Source: Chytridium lagenaria (Eukaryota; Chytridiomycota; Chytridiomycetes; Chytridiales; Chytridiaceae). Taken from it: a DNA stretch of 64,000 nt. Below, one piece after another: positions 1-12,826 of the stretch. Location of the stretch: NCBI GenBank assembly GCA_025449115.1, contig JAHLKC010000031.1:248001-312000 (forward strand), read 5' to 3'. Position numbers and translations under genes: made by a program. The first letter of the stretch is position 1. Each line of letters opens with the position of its first letter. A model generated the notes under the pieces. That model did no database searches. It had not been told where the DNA came from and saw only the letters and a program-made list of their open reading frames with translations.

Positions 1-34
1 ATACCATTCAGTCTTCGCCACAACTCTGGCTGCG

Positions 35-1427
35 ATGGTGTCTCAACATGTTCACGATGGAGACACCATTCCATCAAAGACAAGCTCATCGCTCAAACAT
101 AATGGATCAAGGGCACCACCACTCCTATATTTGAAGGAAAAGTCTTTTAAAGAACTTTGTAGAAAGTCGGCGGGATGGGACCGGTTAGTTTACAATCTTG
201 AAAGACGGCACTTGATGTCACCCGCTCTCGGCCCTGCAACCGTTGCGGACAACATAAGCTCAAAATCTTATGCAAGGCTCCTTGCAACCAAAATAGTTAG
301 ACCAAATACCCTGTCCGGCAATCCTATTCATGGCCCGAAGATAAGTGAAGCAATCATCCTAAATGATCGCACCCTCTATCTCTCAATTCAAAGAAACCGC
401 AAAGGCGTGATAACATCCGGAGTCCTCGATATAGAGACTTCTCGCTTTGCCACGCTTCATGAAGAGCCTTTTGGTCGCCAAGGACCCGACTTTACCTCAC
501 ATTCGCAGATATGTCCACAGCGATCTATACTCGGCCACCATACCTTGGATAGCAATACCCATGATGCAGACAAATTCTATCGCCTTCTATGATGCCCGTA
601 AAGTCTCATCTTTGCGCGTTTTTGAAGCCAAGGTTTCTCCAGCCCCATCGTTCCGCTGGCAAGTGCCTATTACTCTTTTAAATGACGACATAAGCTTCTT
701 TCATGTTCGCAACACTCGCATGCTCTGTCAAAGGGGCTTCACAAATCCCTTCATCCACCTCTATTCTCTACCCACTTCCCAAGAGTTGGCGCTCACCTCC
801 CCACCGTTCGCTGCATCACCTCTTATCCGGCCAAAACTCCTCTGGACAGTTCGTCTTCATCGGGACGAAACCGTTCTCCACCTCCACGACGACCTTATCG
901 CCATATGTTCCGACAGCGGCACAATAGGTGGTACCATCACCCTTCTCCGCGTCTCCACCGGCCAACGTCATTGTTCCATCCCAGTTCCTCTTCACCACAC
1001 CCCCCACATGCTTCTCACGATCAAGTTGACACGTACCCACGTTTTGCTATGGCAGTTGGACTCCTCGCGCGCACAGATTGCTGTACGACCTGTGAGGAGG
1101 ACGTGGAATGGGGATGGGGAGGTGGAGGTCGGGGAGGTGGGATTGCCGGTACCGACGTCGGTGGATGAGGTTGGAGTTGCGAGGGATGAGACGGCAATGG
1201 TGTATGTTGCGGGCGGGGAGATTGTGGTTGTGGATCTTGGAAGGGGTGGTGAGGTTGACAGGACGACGGTGGAGGAAACAGAGGTTGTTTGTAGTTTGAA
1301 TTTGGCGCTTGAGGGGGAGGATGTGAATTTGGATGAGACGTCTTCTGTGCATGAGCAGGCAGTTTGGTTGGTGTATAGGAATACGGGTGGGAGGGTCGAG
1401 ACGAAGTTCGTCGTAGTTAAGGATTGA
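35..1427 (+). CDS. Unrecognised beta-rich protein, possibly F-box/propeller-like, 5'-partial
   Basis: Two overlapping open frames, about 35-592 and 447-1427, read as one gene with a one-base frame change near 440-480. The frame is also open from the window edge to the first ATG at 35, so the true start may lie outside. The second part alternates short hydrophobic strands with charged loops (for example HLHDDLIAICSDSG and VYVAGGEIVVVDLG), as in beta-propellers. The N-terminal part has a Trp/Arg-rich segment (WDRLVYNLERRH) that could follow an F-box, but no F-box itself is visible. The gene converges on the ataxin-10 gene, whose stop is at 1764. No catalytic motif is seen and no function is claimed. 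Confidence 0.5.
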
Positions 1428-1763
1428 TTGGTGTGACGCGTTCTTTTCGCGTATTTTCATTTGAATACACGTCATCCATGTACATAATATATTAGAAGCT
1501 AATAGGTTTGCGGGGGGTATGATGATTAAAAGTACATTTTCAAAAGGAAGTGATTAAAATAAGTTGTCTACGGCGTTTGAGAGGGCATGTGGTTGGCGTA
1601 TAAAGAGGAAATCAGGAAATTGTACAGAGGTATACCTAGCAGAAGTCCTATCACACAAACCCGTACAAAAACCTTCGTTCTGCAGGCGCATCAAAGAAAA
1701 CCCAACACACCAAAACGGCAAAGGCCGGGAATAGTGTTCAAAAAGATAGCCAACCACAAAGTC
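1428..1763. other. Convergent 3' intergenic region
   Basis: This 336-base gap separates the ends of two convergent genes. It is AT-rich, and I see no credible gene, RNA or repeat in it. Confidence 0.4.
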
Positions 1764-4194
1764 TCATAAAGGGTCCATCACCGGACCAACCTTCACTTTC
1801 CCATCGCTGGTAACCCTTGCTTTCAAACCAGCCGCGGCAAGTGTACCATCGTCGGGTGCCATACCTCGAGCTTCAAGGCTTGCGATGAGGGCTTGATTTT
1901 TTGGGTTGTTGTCGCAAAGATTTCGAACGGCGAAAATAGACCATTCACGGAGGACTAACAAAGAGGGTAAGTACGACCAATGGAAACGAAGAGAATGCAG
2001 ACTTAAAACTTACAGGGATTAGAGTCATCAATGCGGCAGTGATTTAGAACAATGGGAATGCCACCAAGGCAGCGGAACTGAAAGAAAAAAAGGATTAAAT
2101 CGCAGCTTTTTTTTAAAAAATTAATAACACAACAACAAACAACACATCAAAATAATAATAATATTACCTCATCCTGCACCTCAACCACACCGTAACATAA
2201 ATTGGCAACCACCTTCATAGCATCCACCCTCAACATCAACACCTCATTCAACTTCTTCATAGCCTCCTCCGGTACTGCTGCTCCCTTCGAATCTCCTTTC
2301 CCCGGTGGTCTCACCCTCGCAAGCATCGTCAGTAGCGCCAAAAGCGCCGCCCCAAGTCCCTCCTTCATAACAAGCTTCCGCCGGTCCGTCGTATGACTCC
2401 CTATCGCCGGGTCATCCTCCCCACTGAGTGCACGTGTGAAGTAACGGAGAAAAATAAAGATGCAGTCAACGTCCACAGTCGGGATAGTCGGGGAAGGGTT
2501 GGATGTTTGATCAACATTCATAGACGTCTCATCGGAATCATCGCAAGCTTTCCGTTGTGCCCCAGCTACCATCTCGGCTTCTTTCAAAACAGCATCCAGA
2601 ACCCTTTCAAGAGCTTTAACAAGTTTTCGAAAAAGACGACAGAATAGTGAGGAGGTTTCGTTTGAAAAGGCGTGGTTGGAGAGGGCGGCGACAGCGGAGG
2701 GGTTCCCACTCCCAAGTCGAGATTCGACCATGCCATCAAGCATTTTAAGAAAGGTGAGGTGTTCGCGAGAGAGAGAGGCGGTGCGAGGGACAATGAGGCA
2801 GATGGCTTGCATGATTTTGGATGTGTCGTCGAGTTCAATCATATTGACTATGATGCCGTAGCTATATAATCTACGTTAACACCGATTCATAGGGAAAACG
2901 CATTGTCTACAAGGTGTGTGATGAAACTCACATAATGTCAAAATTTGGGCTGTCCTGCTCAAACAGATTTTCAGCTTCCCGTAGGAGGAGGATAAGAAGG
3001 CTGCGACCGACTGGTGTGGAAACAAGGAGCTCTCTACATACATCGTTAAACTAACGGCAATAGAGAGGAAAGTAATCACAAAACAAAACAACACAAAACT
3101 CACGTCCTGTCCTTGTTCTTAAATGTGCAATTATATATGAACATTAACACAAACTTGCATGTCTTTGAATCGCTCGCCTTCAAAATCTGACTGCAAAAAC
3201 AAAGTTAAATTTAGCGGTTCATCCGACAATAGAGTAAACATGAGGCTTACATTAATAGATCAGATCCCTTGTTGAAAAATCTCGGCCACAGCGCATTCAA
3301 AATCTGCTCATTTCCCGTCATCATGTTCGCAAGCATCTGAGTCCCCATGTTTACACTTGCTGTCACTATTCATATCTTTAGTTAAATGCTTAAGGCTAGA
3401 AAAACACCTTTTGCTCTAATCTGGGAACAAGGCTTCACCGTTGTGATAAGCCAACTGCATTCGTAAGCAAGGATAATTTCGGCAGACTTGTAGAATTCCA
3501 GTTGACTGAGAGGAGAGATACGTTAAGTAGAAGTCGAGGCTATTTTTATAGGCAATAAAATAAAGGTACGGCAAATACCTAGCACGCATCTGATTAGCAG
3601 GTACTGCAGCACATAAATTTCTTAGGAGATGGAGGTAGGCAGTGGCTAAATCGATAGTTGCTTCGGCACGAGTGGGACAACAAACACCGCATTCATCCGG
3701 GCCACCAAATGTCATAAGGACTTGATTACGTATGGCTACAAAGGCATTGGCAAGACAATGCCATACTGTTGGTATAGAACCAAGGCTGGACCTATATAAA
3801 GTCTTGCGTCAGTGGAATATGCAGGCGAGCAAAAAAAAACCCCAAAAACAGAAAAGACGACTGAATAGAACTCATACCGTAACATCTCATCAGGGACTAG
3901 CGCACCTGCTACGTCTCTCACAGTAGCGGCAAGACGATGCAGAGATTCAATGGCAACGGGCTTGCCATCACATCCATCCTTCACATCCGTCTCCCTCCAT
4001 GCGTCATTTAAACGTTCGGCAAGGCGAACCGCAACCTGGTTGAATTCTCCATTGGCCATTGAGAGATCCTCCTCGATCATGGAAAGTCCCTTTCGAATGC
4101 CATGTTCTGATTCAAAGGGAAGAGCGGCGGTGATAAGCTCATGGACGTTTTCTGTGGAGGGTTGTTGCATGTGTTGGTCCGGTCCAGGCTCCAT
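1764..4194 (-). CDS. Ataxin-10 homologue (armadillo-like, CTR86 family)
   Basis: The C-terminal exons carry the ataxin-10 signature block. One exon reads GGIPIVLNHCRIDDSNP; the next starts LREWSIFAVRNLCDNNPKNQ and ends at the stop at 1764. Upstream are helical ARM-type segments such as LHLLRNLCAAVPANQ and MKVVANLCYGVVEVQDE. The likely start is the ATG at 4194 (MEPGPDQHMQQ). At least six short introns split the gene; the first donor follows EMLR near 3880. Ataxin-10 proteins are cytosolic armadillo scaffolds linked to cytokinesis and cilium/Golgi functions, and the yeast relative is Ctr86. An acidic insert near 2500-2520 (DSDETSMNVDQ) is a low-complexity loop. It lies on the same strand as TAF5, 636 bases downstream of that gene's stop. 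The family is clear; the exact role here is not. Confidence 0.85.
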
Positions 4195-4830
4195 TCTTCC
4201 AAGAAAAGCTTTTTATCCTCCGTATGGAAAACCAGGATGTGGGATGGATAGCGGAGAAGAGAGAGGCTCTCTTTTGTAGAGAAGGTTTTATTTATTTGTA
4301 AGCGACGGGATGCCCGTTGAACAAAAAAAAAAAAGAATGATGAAATCTTTTTTTTACCAACAGTCCAGGGTGAATTTGTCATCAGGTATCACACATCACT
4401 ACCGGCGGTACTTTAGTCAAAGAAAGCTGTTTAATTTTCATTTGGAAATACAGCCGATCATGAGCAGCGCACGACTGTGAGAGGCGGCGTAGTAATGGTG
4501 AAAGATATCTCCATCAGAATGCTTATTCCCACCTCTCCAACAAGAACCTAAGAAGAGAGTCGTTTGCCCGTAACATGCGGCCCCCGTCATTTAAATTCTT
4601 GCAATAGTGGAATCGAGGTATCGTATTGACAGAATGGCGCATAGTCGCTAATGAAGCCCCATCCGTTCGATTCTCGTGTAATGAAGGACAACATGGCAGC
4701 AAGATTGGACCATCTCACGTAGCGAAATTAATTTCAATCGCAATCCAAGAAAAGAATTGAGCTATGCTTCTATAATTTATTTATACATCACATACACATT
4801 TTATGCATACTATTTTTATGCATGTCACCA
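4195..4830. other. Intergenic region upstream of the ataxin-10 gene
   Basis: This 636-base gap holds the presumed ataxin-10 promoter (minus strand) and the TAF5 3' UTR. A 12-A run starts at about 4321. An AATAAA-type signal in minus orientation sits near 4775-4785, just past the TAF5 stop. No gene or RNA is recognised. Confidence 0.45.
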
Positions 4831-7226
4831 TCAAATCGGAGGTTGAAACGGCCCAAGCGCCAACAGCACATTCGTCCGCATGTAGTGCACCTTCATTATC
4901 GGCGTCCTCTTCGTCGGGAACGTCCCAATGGGTGGGCACAAAGCACTGCAGACAACAAAAACAAAAACATCAACGACAAAATCATTAAAGATTATGACAT
5001 ACCCTTCTCTTCCTGGCAAAGATATGGACCCATCAGGATCTCCTCCATCACCCTTAATATCCCAAATCCGCACCGTATTATCCGCACCTCCAGATGCAAG
5101 CTGGGAGCCATCCCGACTAAAGCTTACGGAATAGATACTATGTTCATGACCTTTAAGCCGCTTGATCACCTTGCCCATCCCCAGATCCCAAACGCGTATT
5201 GTTCCATCTTCATCTACAAAACAAAAAATCCAGTGAGTTAGATAACGTGACAGAGACAACGAGATGCTTAAAGTCACATACTTCCGGTTGCAAGCATATG
5301 GCCATCAGGAGAGAAACACAACGCAGTTATGGGACTATGCTGGCCATTCAACATCCGCACGCAACTCCCCTTGTTGATCTCCCATAACCTTGTCTGTCCA
5401 TCACTGGCTCCGGTCGCAATGTAATTACTGTTTGGGTGAAACCGTACAGTCTTGAGAACGAAAAACATCAGTATATGCATCATGATATGTTTGAAATGGC
5501 CTAAAATCCTACATCAACATCCGAATTGTGCCCCACAAAAATACGTAATGGATTAATCGTATCTGTACTCCACAGTCTTGCCGTCCGGTCATGAGAACAA
5601 GTTGCAAAGTAATTACCCTCTTTGCTGAAATCCACATCCCATACAGGGTAGTTGTGGCCCTTGTAAACAACAACGTTCATAAATGTGTCCAAACTCCATA
5701 GCCGTACTATTCTTAGTCAGTTTTTCCATTCAAGATAATCAAAACATTAACGGAGAAGAACGGCTCACCAGTCTTATCCTCTGAAGCCGACACAAGGAAT
5801 TTATTATCCTTGCTAACGCTAAGCCCATAAACGGGACCCGAATGCCCCACAAGTCTCTTGCTGTCAGATCCAAATTCATCGCGGTGCACTTAAGAAATAC
5901 CTTAGAAATTTGAAAAAACCTTTAAAAAATGCCATACCATTTCCATCGCTCGATATTCTCACGGATCTTAGCTTGATACCTGTGAGGTTCCAAACTCGGA
6001 TGAATGAGTCAGATGTCCCAACGCAACATATTTTTGAATCGTCAGATACAGAAACACAATTCATTCTGTATACCAAAAGTCAATATCACGACAGAGGAGG
6101 ACGAGAATTTTTAAAAAAAAACCAACAAAGATGAAAGAGAACTTACGTATTATACGTATTATGGAAAGTGTAAGAGCATATCGAAGGAAGAATAGATCCC
6201 GAAAGTCGCACGCGATTCCGTAATTCCTTTAACGATTCTACGGCTCTCGATACGTCGGTAAATTTCCTAAATGCATTATATTAGTCAAACCGCTGCATGA
6301 GAGAGTTACAAAAACTTACGAATATGGTAACGGAATACTATCCCGAGATGGGGAGTCGGCCGCGGGTTCTGCGGAAAGATTCTTCATCAATTCCTCCCGT
6401 GACGATGACGTCTCAAACGACTACAGAAAAGGGTAAGCATGATTGTCTGAGACTCTGCGAGTCTTACATCGTTGTGAAGTGCAGTAGATACTTCTTTAAC
6501 GAGCCACGGATCATCCGGAAGCTTCCCAAGTAAGACCTGCTGCTCATTCACGCTGGAGTAGTCAGCATGGAAATGACCACCGATTCCGATATCCTCATCC
6601 GCCGAACTAGCTGTAGAATCAACTATGCAGTAGACAGGTTAATGTGAGATAGATTTACAAATATAAAACTCACCCTTTTTTACCGCAAGATGCTTGTTAA
6701 TGAGGCCAGTCAGCAGCGTAAAGTTGTTTTCTTGCAGAAAAGCGAGAAGCAACCCAAACGAATAATGGCTTAATTTGAGGTTATAGCGGTTGTTTAAGAA
6801 TCTCTGTGCAAGATCATTTGTTTCCACATGGCTCGGTTCTGTGATGGATGCGAGACGGGCGATATCTTGTCCCTGAGTCTCGGCATGATCCATCCGGTAT
6901 GAGTTGAAAAACAGTTGCGCTGGCATGACTTTGGTCAGCGCCATTGTACTTAAATGTCCACAAACCTTGCTCTCGAGACCCTTTTTGCACCAGATCCAGG
7001 TAAGCATGCACAAACACTGGATACAAGACTCGCTTCATCTCAATCTGACATGGTTCAGCTTTTCTGTCTAGCCAACTACGATGAATAGTACCTTGTATGT
7101 GTCTAAGGAGCCCTCAATCCATGTCCTCAGTCTGCCATAGCTTTCGGAGTAGACTTCTGGATTATTTGTATCTGTCTCGTTTAAGATGAAGTTGGCGTTT
7201 CCATCCATCTTGTCCGTGAGTTGCTG
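4831..7226 (-). CDS. TAF5: Transcription initiation factor TFIID subunit 5 (TAF5)
   Basis: TAF5 scaffolds TFIID, and in many fungi SAGA, in the nucleus. The NTD2 domain is seen in minus-strand exons from about 7226 to 6640: [17 protein letters not shown], a 45-base intron, then [15 protein letters not shown], and later [13 protein letters not shown]-terminal WD40 repeats follow between about 6076 and 4990, for example [26 protein letters not shown] and [14 protein letters not shown]. The last exon contains [20 protein letters not shown] and ends LGPFQPPI at the stop at 4831, a typical TAF5 C-terminus. At least eight introns are present. The N-terminal LisH domain and true start, upstream of 7226, could not be resolved; a tiny exon ending at a donor near 7275 may belong to it. 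The family call is secure; the N-terminus is not. Confidence 0.93.
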
Positions 7227-7439
7227 GACTTTGAAATTTTCACAACATCAGACTTTGACTAAACTTGAAACTGACCTTTGTCTCGTCGCAACCTTTCCCA
7301 GCTTTGCTACATATTGACGCCTCGTCTAGCCTTGAAGATGATTTCAAACAGCATATTAATAGATTTTCGAGCCAGTTTAAACAGCTGGGATGGTTACTGG
7401 AATCTGGACTGCTAGTCATGCAACCTTTAATGGGCACTC

Positions 7440-8326
7440 AGATTTTTGCCTGCGAGATGATTGCATCATCTGTATTATTTTATCATCTTTAATGTCATAT
7501 CAAAGAGCCCAGAACTCCATAGCTGCAAGTCGTTACTGTCGGACTTGTGCGCTTCCATTTCCGATTTACAGTGTTTGCCTTTCGAAGCCCTTTGATATTT
7601 AAGAGACGTTTATTTGTATCCACCAGTTCCTCCTCGCAACGCTTTGCCTTCCCCTTGGTGGATTAGGCGTGACCTCATTTTCTGCTTTGACTTGTGACGT
7701 TTACCTGGCGTCGGTTTATCAAACGTTTACCCGGCAGACTCACTTCCCCGGCCCCTCTCTGCTCTTGCGTCCGGCCTCCTCTGATTACCTCAGCGGCCTC
7801 CTCTTTTCGCGTACAGTCTAGTGATGACCTTCCTTTGGGACCCTCCCCACTGTTCCGTAATGCTGGACTGCTTAGGCCTGTCATGCAGCTCCCAGTTGTC
7901 TGCACGTATTGCCTTTAACGAAGTGAGTAGCGATGCACGATACCCAAACACTTGATCTATGTGAGCTGTGCAATGACTTATTAGTAATATGTAATGAAAT
8001 GTAGCAACTCGCACTACTCTATTATCATTGTTGACGTGGCGTTTGGTAAGCAGCAGCAACAATAATATATAGAATAATCATAAATTAATAAATAAATAAA
8101 TAAATGAAAAAACAGTTTCGATTCCTGTTCCTGTTCCACCAAACAGCAAAAAGAAAGAAAAAGGGAAAATGAATTATTTAATTAATTAATTATTATTGAT
8201 CGTGTTGCGGCCTTTTCTTTCTTTCTTTCTTCCCTATATAAATATATACTCGCTCATCTGATCAAAAGTATTTACACACCCATCATCATCCCCCCCACAA
8301 CCAACCAACAAAGAGTCAATCATCAG
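7440..8326. promoter_or_regulatory. Divergent region between TAF5 and ALAS, with a TATA-like element
   Basis: This stretch separates the divergent TAF5 and ALAS genes. A TATA-like sequence (CTATATAAATATA) lies at about 8235-8247, roughly 80-90 bases before the ALAS ATG, followed by a C-rich leader. Simple repeats precede it: AATA units near 8083-8104, TTAA units near 8177-8192 and TTTC units near 8216-8230. The 7640-7920 part is GC-richer and has open frames on both strands, but none resembles a known protein. Confidence 0.5.
8083..8104. repeat. (AATA)n microsatellite
   Basis: AATA units are tandemly repeated about five times upstream of the ALAS promoter. It is a simple repeat with no other feature. 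Confidence 0.7.
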
Positions 8327-10363
8327 ATGGAGTCTCTCCTGTCAAACGTATCTCGATCTTGCCCTTTCCTGGCTCGCACTCCCGCTGCAACCCTTCGTCA
8401 GCTCTCAACCACCATCAACGGTTGCCCCCATGCCAATGCTACTGCCTCTGTCCCCAAGCCAGCTACTCTTGCCGCTCGCGCTGGGCCAGCTCTGCTCTTT
8501 TCAGGGCTGCCCAGCAGTGCCCTGTGATGGGCAAGGCTCTTGCCGTTCAGTCAGTTCGTCATTCGACCAGGAACATTTCCTCATCCCCAAGGGAAGAATG
8601 GCGACCATGACCAATCTCCCTGAGAAATTTGCCAAGCACGACGGTATCGTGCCCCCTCCCCCTTCTGCTGGGTTTGCGAGGACCGAGGCCAAGAGCACCT
8701 CTGCTGGCCATGGTGAGACCTGGTTTTTGTTTTTCTTTCTTTTTGTTTCGATCCTTGTCTTTTTTTTTTTTTTTAAGAGTTTTGAGATCTAATCTTGAAA
8801 ACTCGTCACTCATGCGGTCATCATTTCTTTACGTCCATAGCTAAAGACAGGAGCAGCCAGCCTGCATCTTCAACAACATCCCTTTGACTATGAGGGATTC
8901 TATCAGAGTGAGATTGACAAGAAGCATTCCGACAAGAGCTACCGCTATTTCAACAACATCAACCGTTTGGCTCAGGAGTTCCCCAAGGCTCACGTTGCCA
9001 GTGGAGAACACGTTACTGTATGGTGCTCGAATGACTACCTTGGTATGAGCAAGCACCCTTTGGTTGTCCAGGACATGAAGTGAGCAGTCGCATTATTTTT
9101 CTTTACATACCAGAATGATTTTCTCATCTTTTGTCTCCCACCCACTTAGGAACACGCTTGACAAGTACGGCGCTGGAGCCGGTGGTACCCGTAACATTGC
9201 TGGAAACGCTCAGCTCCACCTTTCTCTCGAACAAGAGCTCGCCAGTCTTCACAACAAAGACAATGCTCTCATCTTCTCCTCCTGCTTTGTCGCCAACGAC
9301 GCTACTCTATCCACTCTTGCCTCCAAGATGCCCGGTTGCGTTCATCTTCTCGGATGCATCCAACCATGCCTCCATGATCCAGGGTATGCGTAACTCGCGC
9401 GCGCCCAAGGAAATCTTTTAGGCACAATGATGTCAACCATCTTGAGACATTGCTTCAAAAGTATGATAGGAGCGTGCCCAAGATTATTGCGTTTGAGAGT
9501 GTTTATTCCATGTGTGGATCTATTGGTCCTATCAAGGAATTGCGGCGCTTGCTAAAAAGTATAATGCTCTTACTTTCTTGGATGAGGTGCACGCTGTTGG
9601 TATGTACGGAAATACTGGAGCGGTGTTGCCGAATACATTGATGCCATGGATGAGATGGATATCATTACCGGTACCTTGGAAAGGCCTATGGTGTTGTTGG
9701 TGGCTATATTGGTGAGTTAATATTTATTTATTTTGCATCTTTCGCTGCGGGTTTTTCCCATACATCACGTTTGAAGCCATTGCTAACTAAATTTAATCAG
9801 CTGGTTCCAACCGCATGATTGACATGATCCGATCTTACGCTCCTGGTTTATTTCACGACTTCTCTCCCCCTCCCATCGTCTCTGGAGCTTTGACTTCCAT
9901 CCGTTACCTCAAGCGCTCGGCAAAGAACGCGCGGACAGCAGTCCACACTCGCTCTCTGAAAACCCGCCTCGCTGATCTCGGTATCCCGTCGTTCCCAACC
10001 CTTCCCACATTGTCCCGGTTCTCGTTGGTGACGCTGTGACGCCAAAGCCGTCTGACGAGCTCTTGCACGAACACGCCATACGTTCAGTCGATCAACTTTC
10101 CCACTGTTTCCAAGGGTGAGGAGAGATTGAGGATCACGCCTACCCCTGGCCACCATGACGGACATGGAGAAGCTTGTGACTGCTTTGGAGAGTATTTGGA
10201 CCAAGAGGGGTTTGAAGAGGGAGAGTGATTGGGAAAAGATGGGAGGGTGTGCTGGTGTTGGATTGGGAAAAAGGTGGAGCAGCTTGTGACTTTGAGGGAT
10301 ATTGAGATGCAGATGGAGAATGTGCCCATTGCTGCTTCTCCTATGGTCTCTGCTATCGCTTAA
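8327..10363 (+). CDS. HEM1: 5-aminolevulinate synthase, mitochondrial (heme pathway)
   Basis: ALAS condenses glycine and succinyl-CoA in mitochondria, the first step of heme synthesis. The start is the ATG at 8327. The presequence carries three Cys-Pro motifs ([22 protein letters not shown]) like the heme-regulatory motifs of this family. The core then shows [65 protein letters not shown] before the PLP-lysine region near 9680, and the [11 protein letters not shown] block. Introns are visible around 8713-8840, 9080-9150 and 9712-9800. Several one-base changes break the frame, for example near 8470, 8880, 9540, 9630, 9683, 9850 and after 10000. They fall in an otherwise well-conserved protein and look like consensus errors; a pseudogene is the alternative. 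The stop is TAA at 10361-10363. Confidence 0.92.
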
Positions 10364-12802
10364 TTACCTGGAACTCATGTTGTGGTTTTGTTGGGATGGT
10401 TGTATGGAGACGTTCTTTGGAAGGATCCCGTCGTCCTTTTCTTTATCAAGTTAAATACACACTTTTTGCATTTCTTTTAAGACGCGTTCTTTGTTCTTAT
10501 AAATCAAACCAGGAGATCATCCTTATTCTCGACCAGCAATGTCCCGAACCCACAGAATTTGAAGTGGATTTATTCGGTCACCCGAAAAAAGGTGATTGAT
10601 GCCATTTTAGCTTTGGTTTTTGTAAGTCTTTGATGAAGCCCCATAACTTTTTTTTCACTTATTTACCATATTATTTTTGTGAATTCTGTTACGGGAAAAG
10701 GTGTACGCGCTTGATCCCTTGAAGGAAAAAACGCAAACAAACCTAGGCTTTGCTACATCCTCCGTACCTCATCTATCCCCAATAGAAAATGAACGCTGCA
10801 CTGGCCGATCATCCAATAGTCACAACTTCACCGTTTCCTGGTTCTTTGGCATTTCTTTGTTTTCTCAAGACGCTTGAACTATCCATACGTATAATATCAA
10901 AGTTGTTTTCGTTTGAATGGTAAACAAGTATTAAAATATCTACAGCATAAGTAGCACAACATTAGTTATTTATTTGGGTGCCGATATTTTGGAAATTAGT
11001 GAAATTGTCATCAAAATCTGCAATCCTACCAAAAACCAAACAAACGTTTTGTCATGTTTGGATCCTTACATTACGATCATTCATGGCCATCATCAAGATG
11101 TCATCCGTGTTTTCGAAGATGCTTCTAGTCATCACTGCCATCGTTTTATGAAAATCGTTCCTCTCGGTGCTGATGCGTAACCACCCTCTCGATGCTGATG
11201 CGTAACCACGTCTTAACGGAACTGGCATCCTTTTGCCCAGGTTGACATCCGTTGTCATTCGGGATCCCACCAAAGGAGCGTTGAGGTCCGATGTTGGCGT
11301 TCACCCCATGCCGTTCGTCAGAGGCTGGAGTCTTTAGAATTTTCAATGGTCAGTGTACATTCCCTCCTTGTTCCAATTTTATCCACATCATATTAACATC
11401 TCAAAGCGTCACTGGTGGGAAACGCCATGTCCACATTCGCTCTTTCTGTTGGAATCGCCCATATCGTCGAATACAATGACACCATATCGCTGAACCAGTC
11501 TACCTCCTTTGTCGACTTTATAAAACGCCAAAATCATTGGAGCTTCCCAATGTTCCAACACTACTCAAACCGATTGGCGTATCGTCAATCCGTCCACTTT
11601 TGGCACCTTAAACCTACAACTTCCAAGCCATCTTCATTGCCTCTCACTATATAAATGAGCGCAATATTTTTTGTCAAGCAAGCGAAACCTTTATGGCCTG
11701 GAAGCTGCCACCTCGGAAAGTTTGTCTTGAATTGCTTTGCTAAGGATTTGCATCGGGGCCAAAGATGTGTTGATTTCTAAAGTCCCTGGGCAAGTCCTTT
11801 TCGTGCCTAAAGACATTCTACTCGCTCCACCCTCTATAATTGTCTGGACATTTGCAATTATTCTCAAAGCTTTCTCGTGTCAATGTTTTCCACCTTACCT
11901 CTAAATGTGCCTAAAGATTCTTTAAGGTGTCTTCATCACATTTATCAGGTGCACTCTAGAAGATATTTTACAGATCCCTGGTGGTCATTGAGAGAGGCAT
12001 GGACAAGTAGAGCTCAGGAGCAGAATAGTCTTTAGTATTGCTACCATTTTCTTTGGGTTGAATCAACCCATGGCTGTGTTCACGCTGGATATGGATCAGA
12101 GGCGACTTGAGATTTAGGACGTGATCTAAATCACTGATGTTGACGTGAACGTGGTTGAGGGATGACTAAAACAGCAGTCAAACGTCAGTAGAGATGATGG
12201 GGATAGCGGTAGTGATGAAAGTGATTGTGAGGAGGAAGGAATTACGGGCAATGAGAAGGATGACGTGATGGGCGGTTTACATGGAGAGCGAAGGAGGTGG
12301 GGAAGATCTGATGGAGGGAGTGGAGGGAATGGAGGGTGAAAGGAATGGGCGGTTTACATGGAGAGCGAAGGAGGTGGGGAAGATCTGATGGAGGGAGTGG
12401 AGGGAATGGAGGGTGAAAGGAAAGGCCAGAAAACGCAAACACTTTTCAAGGTCACTGTTGACGGGGAATCTTATTGCTTGAATGTTGACATTGCAAAGGA
12501 TGTGTGGAGACCCCATGGCAACTTTGAAGGCAGTCATGGCCATTATTGGATTGCTTAACCACATCGTTTTGCAAAGCCGTGCGAATCTTAAAAGAAGCAC
12601 ATTCTGGAAGAAAAGGGGAGGGATTTAGATATGTGGACCCGTCAGCTATCAAGAAACAAGAGAGCACGTCATCTGAACGGTTTTCCTTACGAGAGGCAAA
12701 ATGATGCCTCAAGAGGGAGCTTTTGACGATGAAGTTTGGAGTCCTAATTATATAAGAATAAAGCTTAAGGTCGCAAATATGTGGTAGCTCCATGATTCTA
12801 AC
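10364..12802. other. Gene-poor stretch
   Basis: This 2.4-kb stretch lies between ALAS and the membrane-protein gene. Only short unrelated open frames are present, and none has a recognisable motif. It contains small direct repeats (the GCTGATGCGTAACCAC unit twice near 11170-11210) and the 77-bp tandem duplication annotated separately. A decayed gene around 11,200-12,700 cannot be excluded. Confidence 0.4.
12270..12421. repeat. Two-copy 77-bp tandem duplication
   Basis: A 77-bp unit beginning GGGCGGTTTACATGG starts at 12270 and again at 12347. The copies look identical over nearly their whole length. They are purine-rich on the plus strand, with repeated GGAGGG/GGAATGG words. The period is not divisible by three, so an in-frame coding repeat is unlikely. 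Confidence 0.85.
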
Positions 12803-12826
12803 TTGTGCAACCATTTGACTTGCCCC

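Noticed and set aside
4630..4690. tRNA-like A box (TGGCGCATAGTCG) and B box (CGTTCGATTC)
   Set aside because: Boxes are too close for a normal tRNA, and the flanks do not form an acceptor stem.
7694..7918. Plus-strand open frame rich in Arg/Pro/Ser upstream of ALAS
   Set aside because: No recognisable domain, overlapping frames on both strands, and GC-rich composition alone explains it.
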